Source: a virus. From it: a stretch of 64,000 bases of DNA. The notes beneath the pieces were generated by a model. That model saw only the letters and a program-made list of their open reading frames with translations, was not told the DNA's origin and made no database searches. Location of the stretch: positions 1 to 64,000 of the IMG/VR virus record IMGVR_UViG_3300028840_000625, one strand, 5' to 3'. Shown here piece by piece: positions 56,710-64,000 of this stretch. How positions within the stretch are numbered: position 1 is the first letter of the stretch; every line of letters starts with the position of its first letter. The position numbers were made by a program, and so were the translations under genes.

Positions 56710-58143
56710 CTACAATCCTGTCAGCTTGGTTTGTATGATTTCACGCTTGCGGCCGTACTGGTACTTCAAGAACTGGCTTAGCGCATCGATCTGGTCCCAG
56801 AAGGGAGGATCCGGGAAGAACATAATCTCTTGCTGGAAGTCCGCAAGCCATGACACGCTGTTCTCTTCCGGCAATTCGATCTGTCCGGCTTCAACGTGCG
56901 GCGACTGTGTTTCCATGCGCGTTACCTTGTCCGCTTCCGGCTCGATAGCAATAACCGGGATGCGGGCATAGTCGGCTTTCAGTTCTTGAATAAGGCTGAT
57001 GCCGCTCGCCTTATCCTCTATCAATACCGCGGTAGGCAAGTATTTATTGAACTTCTTGATCACCTGTCGGCGTAGCTCGGGGTAGCCAACCTGATCGCGG
57101 TAAATATCAATAAGCCGCCAGCGTTCCTTGAATTCGCCAAATACAAGGCCGACAGACGGCGCAGAGGTATCCTTCGGCTTGAGGCCGGTATCCCAAGAGA
57201 TGATGACGTTTTTGTAGTTGTCTCCGGGGTTGTATTTGTAACGCGGGAACCAGTCGAGCTTGATACGGTTGCCGCCTTCCGGTGCCGGATCCTGCTGGTG
57301 CTGCGCAGCAAAACCATTAGAGCCAAGCGCCATCTTCTGCTCTTGGATAAAAGCATCGTCTTGCCGCGACGGCATTAGCACCTGATCCTTCTTCCGCTCA
57401 ATCTCTTTCCCGGAGCGCGGCATTATGTAAACCTGATCCTTCGGCTGAATTGTCGGGATGACAACATGCGTCCAGCCTTGCATACGGGAAAGGATGTGTC
57501 CCGTCAGATCGTTGTAATGTAATCGCTGCATGACAAGGACTATGGCGCCCTTAGTCGGATCATCGAGGCGGGTAGACAGGTTCTTGTCGAAATCATGCAA
57601 GGCCTGTTCTCGCTGGACTGCGGATTCAGCCTGCTTGACGTTATGCGGATCATCGACAATGACCCGTGAGCCGCCCTTGCCGGTACCTGCGCCGCTTGTG
57701 CCGCGCGCCTGCATCCTGCCGCCCATGTTGTTGGCGAAGTAGGTGACAACGTTCTGATCGCCTTGGAGAACAAACCGACTGCCCCAACGCTCTTGGTACC
57801 AATCGCTTTCAATGATCAGCCTGCGCTCGCGTGAGTGGTCGCGTGCAAGGTCTTTGGAATACGAGGAAAACAGGTAGCGGTATTGCGGGTTCTCAATCCA
57901 TTCCCAAACGGGCCATGCGGTCGTGATATGTCGGGACTTACCGATACGCGGGCAAATGTTGATGATCAGCCGCTTGATTTCCCCAAGCGTAACCGCCATC
58001 AGGTATTCGGAGATAAGGTCTACATGCCAGTTATGCTGATACGGGGTATGCGGCTCAACAACCTTCCATGATTCTTGGAGAAAGCGTGTCAGGTCCCGTC
58101 GCGCCCGTTCGGCTTGGACGGTTGTTAAATACCCCTGCTCCAT
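56710..58143 (-). CDS. terL: Terminase large subunit, 477 aa
   Basis: ATPase: Walker A-like INICPRIGKSRHI (about res 61-73), Walker B SRVIVDDPHNVK (about res 158-169). C-terminal RNase-H-like nuclease: IISWDTGLKPKD (Asp) and LIEDKASG (Glu-Asp). Full length. It pumps DNA and cuts the concatemer. It abuts the zinc-ribbon gene. Confidence 0.95.
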   Translation of the reverse strand: MEQGYLTTVQAERARRDLTRFLQESWKVVEPHTPYQHNWHVDLISEYLMAVTLGEIKRLIINICPRIGKSRHITTAWPVWEWIENPQYRYLFSSYSKDLARDHSRERRLIIESDWYQERWGSRFVLQGDQNVVTYFANNMGGRMQARGTSGAGTGKGGSRVIVDDPHNVKQAESAVQREQALHDFDKNLSTRLDDPTKGAIVLVMQRLHYNDLTGHILSRMQGWTHVVIPTIQPKDQVYIMPRSGKEIERKKDQVLMPSRQDDAFIQEQKMALGSNGFAAQHQQDPAPEGGNRIKLDWFPRYKYNPGDNYKNVIISWDTGLKPKDTSAPSVGLVFGEFKERWRLIDIYRDQVGYPELRRQVIKKFNKYLPTAVLIEDKASGISLIQELKADYARIPVIAIEPEADKVTRMETQSPHVEAGQIELPEENSVSWLADFQQEIMFFPDPPFWDQIDALSQFLKYQYGRKREIIQTKLTGL

Positions 58144-58329
58144 TCATCCGGCTTCTTGCGGCGTTTCGTCATACCAGCGCTTTGTCTTGGATACCGAATC
58201 ACACCGAGCGCACTGGACGGTACCGCCTTTGACAAGGAAAAAGGTCTGATTGCCGCAACCGCATTGCCATACAACGTCATGGCGTTTTTTCTTGCGCATC
58301 CTTTCCATGTCTATAATTTCAGCCATCAT
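58144..58329 (-). CDS. Zinc-ribbon peptide between TerS and TerL, 61 aa
   Basis: Two knuckles (CGCGN and CARCDS) 18 residues apart make a four-Cys zinc ribbon; the N-terminus is a basic helix (MERMRKKKRHDVV). It overlaps the end of the small terminase by 11 nt and lies one base from TerL. It may help recognise the packaging site or contact TerL; unproven. Confidence 0.6.
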   Translation of the reverse strand: MMAEIIDMERMRKKKRHDVVWQCGCGNQTFFLVKGGTVQCARCDSVSKTKRWYDETPQEAG

Positions 58330-58816
58330 CCTCGTCCGGGGCCGCTTCCATAAGCAACTCCTCCAGCTTCTCTAGCTGGTCGTCATCGAGCTTGGTGAGG
58401 TCTAGTTGCTTGCTGGCATCCACGTTGACATTGATGTTCTTGTCCCGCCTGCCCCAGCGATCGGGGTGTTTGCGTTCAAGGTAAGTCATTGCAGCCTGCC
58501 ATGAATCCGACATCGCACGGCGTACGTGCATGACCGCAACAGACTCCGATTCGGCTTCGGCTCTTTTGACAGCCTCAAGGAATTCTAGAAAGATCCCCTC
58601 GCCATTGTCGTCCACTGGATGACCGAGATCGGTAAGTCGTTGTCTCCGGGTTGCTTCTCGCTTTCCACGGTTGAGATACGTGTAATATGTCTGCTCGGAT
58701 ATTCCAACAGCCTCGCATGCGGTCCTTGCATAGTTTCCGGCCCTTATGAGTTCAACGATCTGCTCAACCATCTTCGGGTTCAGCTTGTAATTCCTTCCGC
58801 GCTTATCCCCGGCCAT
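58319..58816 (-). CDS. terS: Terminase small subunit-like protein, 165 aa
   Basis: N-terminal helix-turn-helix (about res 16-60: IVELIRAGNYARTACEAVGI, SEQTYYTYLNRGK), middle helix (FLEAVKRAEAESES), WQAAMTYLERKHPDRWGRRD and an acidic C-terminal TerL-binding tail. This is the typical small terminase layout and position. Confidence 0.85.
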   Translation of the reverse strand: MAGDKRGRNYKLNPKMVEQIVELIRAGNYARTACEAVGISEQTYYTYLNRGKREATRRQRLTDLGHPVDDNGEGIFLEFLEAVKRAEAESESVAVMHVRRAMSDSWQAAMTYLERKHPDRWGRRDKNINVNVDASKQLDLTKLDDDQLEKLEELLMEAAPDEDDG

Positions 58817-59141
58817 TGGTCTGCTCCTGCGGGAAGAACTTGTCTCGTAACAGGTTGCTGCTATAGGTCTCCATTCGGTTTTCGAGGTAAAGCATACTCT
58901 CCATGCGTCCGGCAGTTACCCCGATCTTGTAGCTTCGCGCGGTTTGCCTTTGCGCTTCTATTGCCATGTCCATCCAGTATGACACGGCTTTATGGTTTAT
59001 CTCTTGGCTCGCGGCATCCCGGATTATTGCTAATTCGGCTTGTGTTCGTAAGCTATGCTCTTCAGCGATTTCACGGTAGGCTTCCCGTAAATCCTCCGGG
59101 GCGTATTTCTTGATAAAGTCAAGCGCGGTTTTGATATCCAT
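58803..59141 (-). CDS. Hypothetical helical protein, 112 aa
   Basis: Helical with LREAYREIAEEHSLRTQAEL and SYWMDMAIEAQRQTARSYK. No membrane or metal motif. Overlaps the small terminase start by 14 nt. Possibly part of packaging but unknown. Confidence 0.5.
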   Translation of the reverse strand: MDIKTALDFIKKYAPEDLREAYREIAEEHSLRTQAELAIIRDAASQEINHKAVSYWMDMAIEAQRQTARSYKIGVTAGRMESMLYLENRMETYSSNLLRDKFFPQEQTNGRG

Positions 59142-59153
59142 AAGGGGCGTCCT

Positions 59154-60179
59154 CTAGCTTAGTAATTGAATTTCGATCTCTTTGGCGATGTGCATCATCA
59201 TTTTCGGCGGTACCGACATCCCGCAAACATAGCCGGCCTCCTCCTTGCCGTAGTCATAGTCATCGGGGAATGACTGGATCCGCGTGAAATCCATCGGGGC
59301 AAATCCATATGGCTCGTCCCAATACATTTGACAACCCCAGCTACCCGAGGCCAGTGTCGGGAAAGGCTGGTTGCCGTCGATGCGGTACCAGTTGAAATAA
59401 GATCCCTTGGGGTGTCCGTGGCTTAGTGACTGTCCGGGCTTTACGCGCTTCCACGTTGTATATGCCGCGGCCTTGGATAAATCCTTGCCCGATCGGTCGT
59501 GTAATACGACATCCTTGCACGGGATTGGCTTGTAGTTGAAATCAAGCTGGAGCCTCTTGCCGGTCTTGTGCGCGATGAAGAATACGCGCTCCCTGCGTTG
59601 CGGCACTTCCATGAAGGCCGAATTCAGCAGGAACATTTGAACCTCATAGCCGATTTCCTTGAACTGCTGGAGGATCATCTTGACATAGCCCTTTGCGGCG
59701 CCGATTAGCAGGCCTTTGACATTCTCCGCAACGATAACTTTTGGCTGTAGCTTGTCGGCCATGTCGATGAAGTGGAAAAACAGGTCATCAAGAACCTGCT
59801 TGGCTTGGCCTTCCCGGAAATACTTTTCTTTGCCCCAATCCTTTTCACGGTTCCCGGAGAGGGAGAAGTTGCTGCATGGTGGCGAGCCGTCAAGGATGTC
59901 GAGGTTGAATAATTCCTTCGGCAGTTCATCGTTCGGGATCTTGTTGAAATCCTGCACGCCCATGAGGTACGAGCGGACTGGATTGAAGTTCTTGCGGTAG
60001 ATCGTCATCATGTCTTTGTCGATCTCGACCCCGCCGAGCACGTTATATCCTGCGAGCTTATAGCCCATGCTAGAGCCGCCACCGCAATGGAAAGCTGAGA
60101 AAACGGTCTTGCCGTTTTTCGGCACCTTCTCAAGATCCTTAAGGTACCAGCTATGCTTGCATGGTTTAATCATATTCAA
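59154..60179 (-). CDS. DNA (cytosine-5) methyltransferase, 341 aa
   Basis: Motif I VFSAFHCGGGSSMGYKLAG (SAM site), motif IV GSPPCSNFS (catalytic Cys, about res 96-104), motif VI VIVAENVKGL, motif VIII VPQRRERVFFIA. Target-recognition region about res 225-300 and motifs IX/X (FTRIQSFPDDY, VPPKMMMHIA). All intact, so active 5mC methylation is expected. No restriction partner is visible, so self-protection against host restriction is likely. Overlaps the ParB-like gene by 14 nt. Confidence 0.95.
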   Translation of the reverse strand: MNMIKPCKHSWYLKDLEKVPKNGKTVFSAFHCGGGSSMGYKLAGYNVLGGVEIDKDMMTIYRKNFNPVRSYLMGVQDFNKIPNDELPKELFNLDILDGSPPCSNFSLSGNREKDWGKEKYFREGQAKQVLDDLFFHFIDMADKLQPKVIVAENVKGLLIGAAKGYVKMILQQFKEIGYEVQMFLLNSAFMEVPQRRERVFFIAHKTGKRLQLDFNYKPIPCKDVVLHDRSGKDLSKAAAYTTWKRVKPGQSLSHGHPKGSYFNWYRIDGNQPFPTLASGSWGCQMYWDEPYGFAPMDFTRIQSFPDDYDYGKEEAGYVCGMSVPPKMMMHIAKEIEIQLLS

Positions 60180-60669
60180 ATCCGCATTTTGGACACTTGT
60201 GCTCGAAATCGTTGTAGTCGTTCGGATCCAGTTCTTTCGACTTGTTCTTGAGATCCTTGATTGCCTTGTTGATGTCCAGCGTGCTCAACAAGTCTTGCAG
60301 CCTTTCGTCATCGACCTCGATGTCGGCCATGAGTTCTTCAATCTTCTCATTGTCTGACACGGCTAACGCGGCGATTGGGTCAAAGGTCGCAAGAACAAGA
60401 TCCTCCTCTTCCGGGGTAAGGTCAAGGTAGTCGACCGGGACTGTCGGCTGACCTTTGCGCATGGCGATCTGCACACGCAGGTGGCCATCCACGATATGCC
60501 CCGTGTTCTTGTTGACGCGCACAGGAGCGACGAAACCAACCGAGTCTAAAACCGCTTCCAGTGAATCCTGCTGGAATTGCGGATGTACTCGCCAGTTCTT
60601 CGGGTTGGCAAGTAACTGCTCGGGGTTCTCTTCTCCGCTGCCTACAATACGGTTTTTCCAATCGCTCAT
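60166..60669 (-). CDS. ParB/sulfiredoxin-like N-terminal domain protein with zinc knuckle, 167 aa
   Basis: Shows the ParB-like core NPKNWRVHPQFQQDSLEAVL, GFVAPVRVNKNTGHIVDGHL and a helical part. C-terminal KCPKCGFEYD is half a zinc ribbon. Such domains are often joined to or next to DNA methyltransferases in phages, here the C5 enzyme in the next frame. May bind DNA or guide modification; no clear nuclease proof. Confidence 0.75.
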   Translation of the reverse strand: MSDWKNRIVGSGEENPEQLLANPKNWRVHPQFQQDSLEAVLDSVGFVAPVRVNKNTGHIVDGHLRVQIAMRKGQPTVPVDYLDLTPEEEDLVLATFDPIAALAVSDNEKIEELMADIEVDDERLQDLLSTLDINKAIKDLKNKSKELDPNDYNDFEHKCPKCGFEYD

Positions 60670-60684
60670 TGCTTTACTCCTTGG

Positions 60685-60924
60685 TTAGTAGTGCTCGAAG
60701 GTTGTGTTGATATGACATTCAGCCACGGTGAATTGTGGCTTGTAGCCGTGCGCGTGGTATTCATTAATCCGGATATCGACGGCAGTGATTGAAAGGCCGG
60801 TCTCTTCCTCAAACTGCGATGCGGCCAAAGCTACAGCCTTTCTGATTTCTTCCTGCGTTTTCGCCTTTGCCTTTCTAACGGCGACGATTGCGTTGACAAC
60901 GTTGTTTTGCGTTTTGTGATCCAT
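60685..60924 (-). CDS. Small hypothetical protein, 79 aa
   Basis: ATG 60924 follows GAGGGAAC. Helical N-terminus (NVVNAIVAVRKAKAKTQEEI), then beta (TGLSITAVDIRINEYHAHGY, FTVAECHINTTFEHY). It overlaps the upstream gene end by 50 nt. Unknown family. Confidence 0.5.
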   Translation of the reverse strand: MDHKTQNNVVNAIVAVRKAKAKTQEEIRKAVALAASQFEEETGLSITAVDIRINEYHAHGYKPQFTVAECHINTTFEHY

Positions 60925-61231
60925 AGTTCCCTCGTTCGCATGGTGATATATCCAGCTCCCCGATAGTGTCAATGCTTTGTATGCAGCCTTTCGGGAAGCG
61001 TGTTATATCCGAGTACACCGGCTTGCCGTCCTCGTCGGGTGTAACGGTTGCGGCAATCGTTACCGGATTACTTTTGCGGATTAAAATACCAATGCTGCGG
61101 AATATTGGCAAATCCGTGTTGAGCAGGGCTTGCGGGTCATGCTCGTTCCAGTTCTGATGGAAGTGGATATCCTCCCAACAGACGCAGACAATTTGCTTTA
61201 TTGATTTCGACTTGCTGACGCGCTTGGCCAT
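60875..61231 (-). CDS. Hypothetical protein, 118 aa
   Basis: N-terminal basic (AKRVSKSKSIKQIVCVCWED), then SIGILIRKSNPVTIAATVTP and ITRFPKGCIQSIDTIGELDI, similar to small phage proteins predicted to be beta barrels. The C-terminus is basic. Both ends overlap neighbours by 34-50 nt. Function unknown. Confidence 0.5.
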   Translation of the reverse strand: MAKRVSKSKSIKQIVCVCWEDIHFHQNWNEHDPQALLNTDLPIFRSIGILIRKSNPVTIAATVTPDEDGKPVYSDITRFPKGCIQSIDTIGELDISPCERGNYGSQNAKQRCQRNRRR

Positions 61232-61638
61232 ATGACAAATCCACTTTTGCTCTTGGTTAGGTAGAAGGCCGCGTCATTCCAGTATCTTGAGCTGATATAA
61301 CCGCAACGATGTGTGAAGACATCTTCTCCGAGAATACTCCAATAATCCTCGCTCGCCATAAAGTAGCCGGACAAAACTCCTGCCTCTCTGAGTTTGTCGA
61401 GATCACTCTCCCCCTTGTAGCCTTTCGGTGAAACACCAAAGTGCTCCTCCATAGCCCGCGAGATTCGGCCATAGAGTGCGCCGTTGTCACTGGTATGGTC
61501 TGATGGAATTCGCTCCCACAAGAATAGATAGCCGCTTAGCTGCGCCGTTCTGAATAGCATGGTAGCTTCGTCGCCGTCAGGAATTTCTGACAGCCCGCGC
61601 TTGTCACGTAATTCATTCAATTCCTTCGTGGATATCAT
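61198..61638 (-). CDS. Hypothetical protein, 146 aa
   Basis: Contains ELNELRDKRGLSEIPDGDEA, SGYLFLWERIPSDHTSDNGA and a compact end (SKSGFVIWPSASASRN). Mixed alpha/beta. The RBS is only one base from the ATG. Between the VRR-NUC-like protein and small unknown genes. Confidence 0.5.
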   Translation of the reverse strand: MISTKELNELRDKRGLSEIPDGDEATMLFRTAQLSGYLFLWERIPSDHTSDNGALYGRISRAMEEHFGVSPKGYKGESDLDKLREAGVLSGYFMASEDYWSILGEDVFTHRCGYISSRYWNDAAFYLTKSKSGFVIWPSASASRNQ

Positions 61639-62015
61639 TCCTCGATTTTATCCGGTATTTCCCCGTCAACATAGCCCCAAGGCTTGAGCAGCTCCATGCG
61701 CCGCAAGTCCTCCTGCGTGATTCCAATGTCCTTGAGGATTTCGTCAACGGTAAAGACAATCTTGTAGTGGCCTTTCCAGTCGCGCAAAAGATCTTTCTGC
61801 TTATCCTTGAGCGCGCCGTAATTGCAAGCCTTGGTCATCTTGTTGCGATGACACTCTGCTTTTATTTCGTACCAATACGTGCGGCCTTTATAGCCGACCA
61901 AAATATCGTCATGGTCTACCTCGACAGACATCCCGGGAATCTCCCGGAGAGCATCCACAATTCCGGGTTGATTCGCATCGACCTTGGCCGCACGCCTTGA
62001 TACGCGGGAACTCAC
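61635..62015 (-). CDS. VRR-NUC-like nuclease, 126 aa
   Basis: RRAAKVDANQPGIVDALREI opens the fold; the PD-(D/E)xK-like active site is DDILVGYKGRTYWYEIKAEC (Asp and Glu-x-Lys), followed by KDKQKDLLRDWKGHYKIV. VRR-NUC proteins act as structure-specific nucleases in phages. Small but complete for the stand-alone form. Overlaps both neighbours by 4 nt. Confidence 0.75.
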   Translation of the reverse strand: MSSRVSRRAAKVDANQPGIVDALREIPGMSVEVDHDDILVGYKGRTYWYEIKAECHRNKMTKACNYGALKDKQKDLLRDWKGHYKIVFTVDEILKDIGITQEDLRRMELLKPWGYVDGEIPDKIEE

Positions 62016-62515
62016 AAGCTACCGGCCTCTGAAAGCAAGAATTCCTTGTTGCAGTGCGGGCAGATTATTGTTTCCGGATCCTTCTCGCGCTTTGGCTCTT
62101 CTTTGTTTTCCACCTTTGCGCGTTGCTCCTTGAGCTCGGTCACCGACCACTGGTTGCCTTCTGCCAGTTTGATCAGCCGGTCTCCGATGTCATCCGGCAA
62201 TCCGGCAATTACGCCGTAATGGCTGAATGTCACGCCTTCACGCCGAACCTCGGGCGGGAACTTCTTTGCGATGTAGGCTGCTTGCTTTACGGTGGCATAA
62301 GCCTTTCCGGTTACTTCCATCGCTTGCGCGTAGGACTCCCCATAAGCCCGCTCGCCGTAGTTCAGCCAATCCCCTATCCACCAAAGGAGGCCTTGGTTAA
62401 TGCGTCCGAGATCCTTCCCTACTTGCTCCCATTCGCCAAAATCCATTTGCCGGCTAATCAGCAACGCGGTCGGGGTGGCTTGTACGCCTTCAATCGTTGT
62501 GAGCGATTTAGTCAT
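62012..62515 (-). CDS. DNA-related hypothetical protein with zinc knuckle, 167 aa
   Basis: Contains LGRINQGLLWWIGDWLNYGE and RAYGESYAQAMEVTGKAYAT, VRREGVTFSHYGVIAGLPD, NQWSVTELKEQRAK: a helix-rich pattern seen in phage proteins of ParB-/KorB-like type. The C-terminus has CPHCNKEF. A role in DNA binding is possible; not proven. Confidence 0.55.
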   Translation of the reverse strand: MTKSLTTIEGVQATPTALLISRQMDFGEWEQVGKDLGRINQGLLWWIGDWLNYGERAYGESYAQAMEVTGKAYATVKQAAYIAKKFPPEVRREGVTFSHYGVIAGLPDDIGDRLIKLAEGNQWSVTELKEQRAKVENKEEPKREKDPETIICPHCNKEFLLSEAGSL

Positions 62516-62751
62516 GCGGTTTCTGCTCCTTCTCTTGGTTTGTGTTCCACGTGGAACAATGGACGCCCATAGTCGGGCGGGTTTCTTAGTAGCCTTGGCA
62601 TCGAGACACGGCCAAAAACCTCCTTGGCCTCGATCACTATCGCTAGAAGATCCGGGTGTTCTGCTTGCAGTAGCTCGAAATATTCACGGCGCTCCGGCCT
62701 TTCACCGCGTTCAAACATACGCAAGGCCTCCTCTGTTGTCAGCCCGCTCAT
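62512..62751 (-). CDS. Small hypothetical protein, 79 aa
   Basis: Helical (LTTEEALRMFERGERPERRE, DLLAIVIEAKEVFG) and ends with a polar tail (HVEHKPREGAETA). Overlaps the downstream gene by 4 nt. Unknown family. Confidence 0.5.
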   Translation of the reverse strand: MSGLTTEEALRMFERGERPERREYFELLQAEHPDLLAIVIEAKEVFGRVSMPRLLRNPPDYGRPLFHVEHKPREGAETA

Positions 62752-62763
62752 ACCTTCCCTCCG

Positions 62764-63339
62764 TCAGTTTATCCTTTCGCGGTTGTCACCGTCGCCGTGG
62801 ATCATGTCTTTCTGCTTGCGCTCAGACAACTTGGTGTAATTCATCTCGGCTATTTCCTCAAGCGATGAATCCAGCATCTCAGCCATGACTGCTATGCAAC
62901 CAAGGATGGCCGACAAGTGGTTGGCGCAATCCTGCCCGCGCTCCCCGCCGAATGGCTCCCGGCCGCGGATCATCTTCTTGACCTGTTCGGCAATATGTCC
63001 AGCGGCGTGCACGAGGAAATTCCCGCCAGAGTTCATGCGCTGAACCAGATTGTCTCCGGGGAAGTTGTCCCAGCCTTCTGACCGCGGCACCATCTTCACA
63101 AAATCAAGCTCGATTGATCTGATGAACGCATTGCAATACCACAAGACATCGCCAAGTTCCCGGAGTAATGGCTGCGCCTCCGGGTCAAAGGCCGAACAGC
63201 CGTTGTAGGATAGCAGCTTGTCATTGACCTCGGAGACTTCACCAACAAGCCCGAGTAACGGGTAAACAATATCGTCGCCGGCCTCGGGGTAGATGGCAAA
63301 CTCCGTGAACGCTACTTTGCTGTATATCGCTAGATCCAT
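62764..63339 (-). CDS. MazG-like nucleotide pyrophosphohydrolase, 191 aa
   Basis: The MazG helix bundle shows LLGLVGEVSEVNDKLL (ExxE-type metal ligands, about res 28-43) and LLRELGDVLWYCNAFI (ExxD, about res 58-73). The remainder is helical with two further acidic sets. It could hydrolyse non-canonical NTPs or lower (p)ppGpp, roles proposed for phage MazG. Larger than the minimal family because of a C-terminal extension. Confidence 0.7.
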   Translation of the reverse strand: MDLAIYSKVAFTEFAIYPEAGDDIVYPLLGLVGEVSEVNDKLLSYNGCSAFDPEAQPLLRELGDVLWYCNAFIRSIELDFVKMVPRSEGWDNFPGDNLVQRMNSGGNFLVHAAGHIAEQVKKMIRGREPFGGERGQDCANHLSAILGCIAVMAEMLDSSLEEIAEMNYTKLSERKQKDMIHGDGDNRERIN

Positions 63340-63398
63340 GTTGCTACCTCTCTCTCAATACTTAGGTTATTTTCGGTTTGGTAAATTGGCACTCCCAT
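63330..63398 (-). CDS. Possible 22-aa leader peptide before MazG
   Basis: ATG 63398 has a strong GGAGGTG 7 nt upstream and the frame reads MGVPIYQTENNLSIEREVAT before TGG ATC TAG. It ends 10 nt inside the MazG-like gene, suggesting translational coupling. Very short; could be chance. Confidence 0.35.
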   Translation of the reverse strand: MGVPIYQTENNLSIEREVATWI

Positions 63399-63400
63399 GA

Positions 63401-63784
63401 CTACACCTCCGGGCCGTCATAAAACGGCTGCGCGATGATCTTGTTAATCGCAGTGATTTTTTTCATGTGGAAGATTAGCTCCCTTTCCTGCACTATGTGT
63501 TCGTTCATCGCTTCCGTGAATTCGTCAGCACGGATGCCGTATGGCTGGTCATACTTCTCAACCAGTTCCTCCGGGTCAACCAGTTCCTGCGCGCCTTCTT
63601 CGGGGTATTCGGCATAATGGACTGTCAATGCGCCGTCATCGTACCGAGACAGACAAGCATGCGTTTCAAGCACATCGCATTGCGGGAACGCAGACAAATC
63701 AAAATCGTAGCCAAGGACTTCGAGCGCCTGCTTCAACTGGTAGCCAGTCAAGTAGATCCGCTTTAAGCAAACTGGATTATTCAT
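63401..63784 (-). CDS. Hypothetical protein, 127 aa
   Basis: Contains RIYLTGYQLKQALEVLGYDF, ALTVHYAEYPEEGAQELVDP and a helical C-terminal end. It overlaps the upstream gene by 8 nt. No known family. Confidence 0.5.
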   Translation of the reverse strand: MNNPVCLKRIYLTGYQLKQALEVLGYDFDLSAFPQCDVLETHACLSRYDDGALTVHYAEYPEEGAQELVDPEELVEKYDQPYGIRADEFTEAMNEHIVQERELIFHMKKITAINKIIAQPFYDGPEV

Positions 63785-63968
63785 TGCAATCCCTCAGCAA
63801 GTTGGTAGTGCCGTTGTAAAGGGAAATCCCGCACACCTTGGCCGCATCGTAGAATCGCTTTTCATCTTCCATCGTCCAGCCATTGGCGTTAAGGCGCTCC
63901 CACTTGAATTCAAACGTGGTTTTGCCATTGCGGCGGGCCTTGGAGAGTGCGGCTTTGTAATCCACCAT
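63777..63968 (-). CDS. Small basic hypothetical protein, 63 aa
   Basis: ATG 63968 with GGCGAG upstream. MVDYKAALSKARRNGKTTFE then ANGWTMEDEKRFYDAAKVCG. Short helical protein; unknown. The last 15 bases of the window hold no clear frame. Confidence 0.5.
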   Translation of the reverse strand: MVDYKAALSKARRNGKTTFEFKWERLNANGWTMEDEKRFYDAAKVCGISLYNGTTNLLRDCNE

Positions 63969-64000
63969 CGACTCGCCACCATGCAATACCGACCGAACAC

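Overview
The window is part of a tailed double-stranded DNA phage (or prophage) of a Gram-negative host, most likely a proteobacterium. The whole set of virion genes is present: small and large terminase, DUF4055-type portal, MuF-like head protein, scaffold, P22-type coat protein, connectors, tail tube, frameshifted tail chaperone pair, tape measure, DUF2460, DUF2163, NlpC/P60 and tail-tip proteins. There is no sheath or baseplate-wedge gene and the tape measure is 1199 residues, so a siphovirus with a long flexible tail is expected. A GH108 endolysin, a candidate lipoprotein, a CMP-Kdo synthetase homologue and a Tat-type signal peptide all point to a host with an outer membrane. No integrase, repressor, tRNA or CRISPR array was seen. 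Both gene blocks run off the window, so the genome is larger than 64 kb.

Layout: bases 1-8515 hold about 25 short rightward genes, tightly packed and mostly of unknown function. They begin with the end of a Cas4/RecB-like nuclease and include a KdsB-like sugar nucleotidyltransferase, several one-helix membrane peptides, a secreted Gly/Asp-rich protein, an Rmf-like protein and a Gly-Tyr repeat protein. From 64000 down to 8496 every gene runs leftward, and the two blocks collide tail to tail with a 20-bp overlap. In order of transcription the leftward block carries nucleotide and DNA functions (MazG-like, VRR-NUC-like, ParB-like, C5 cytosine methyltransferase), packaging and portal, a 10-kb run of beta-rich virion proteins, MuF, a Maf-like protein, scaffold and coat, a glycan/modification island, connectors and tail, receptor-binding proteins, lysis genes, a sigma-70-family factor and a metallophosphoesterase.

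The most striking part is the island at 29.1-37.0 kb, set between the coat gene and the head-tail connectors. It encodes two DxD glycosyltransferase-like proteins, a KpsS-like GT-B protein, GDP-mannose 4,6-dehydratase, a sulfotransferase, an FkbM methyltransferase, a second methyltransferase, a PhyH-like 2-oxoglutarate oxygenase and a Tat-signal protein. A Maf/DUF115-type gene sits just before scaffold and coat, and a KdsB-like gene lies in the early block. My inference is that this phage builds or remodels a deoxyhexose-containing, methylated and sulfated glycan, either on its own virion or on the host surface. Other notable points are a MuF protein fused to a zinc-metallopeptidase-like tail, a -1 frameshift site on a G5 run, tandem paralogue pairs in the tail and virion modules, a phage sigma factor inside the lysis region, and a 31-bp tandem duplication that breaks a small early gene.
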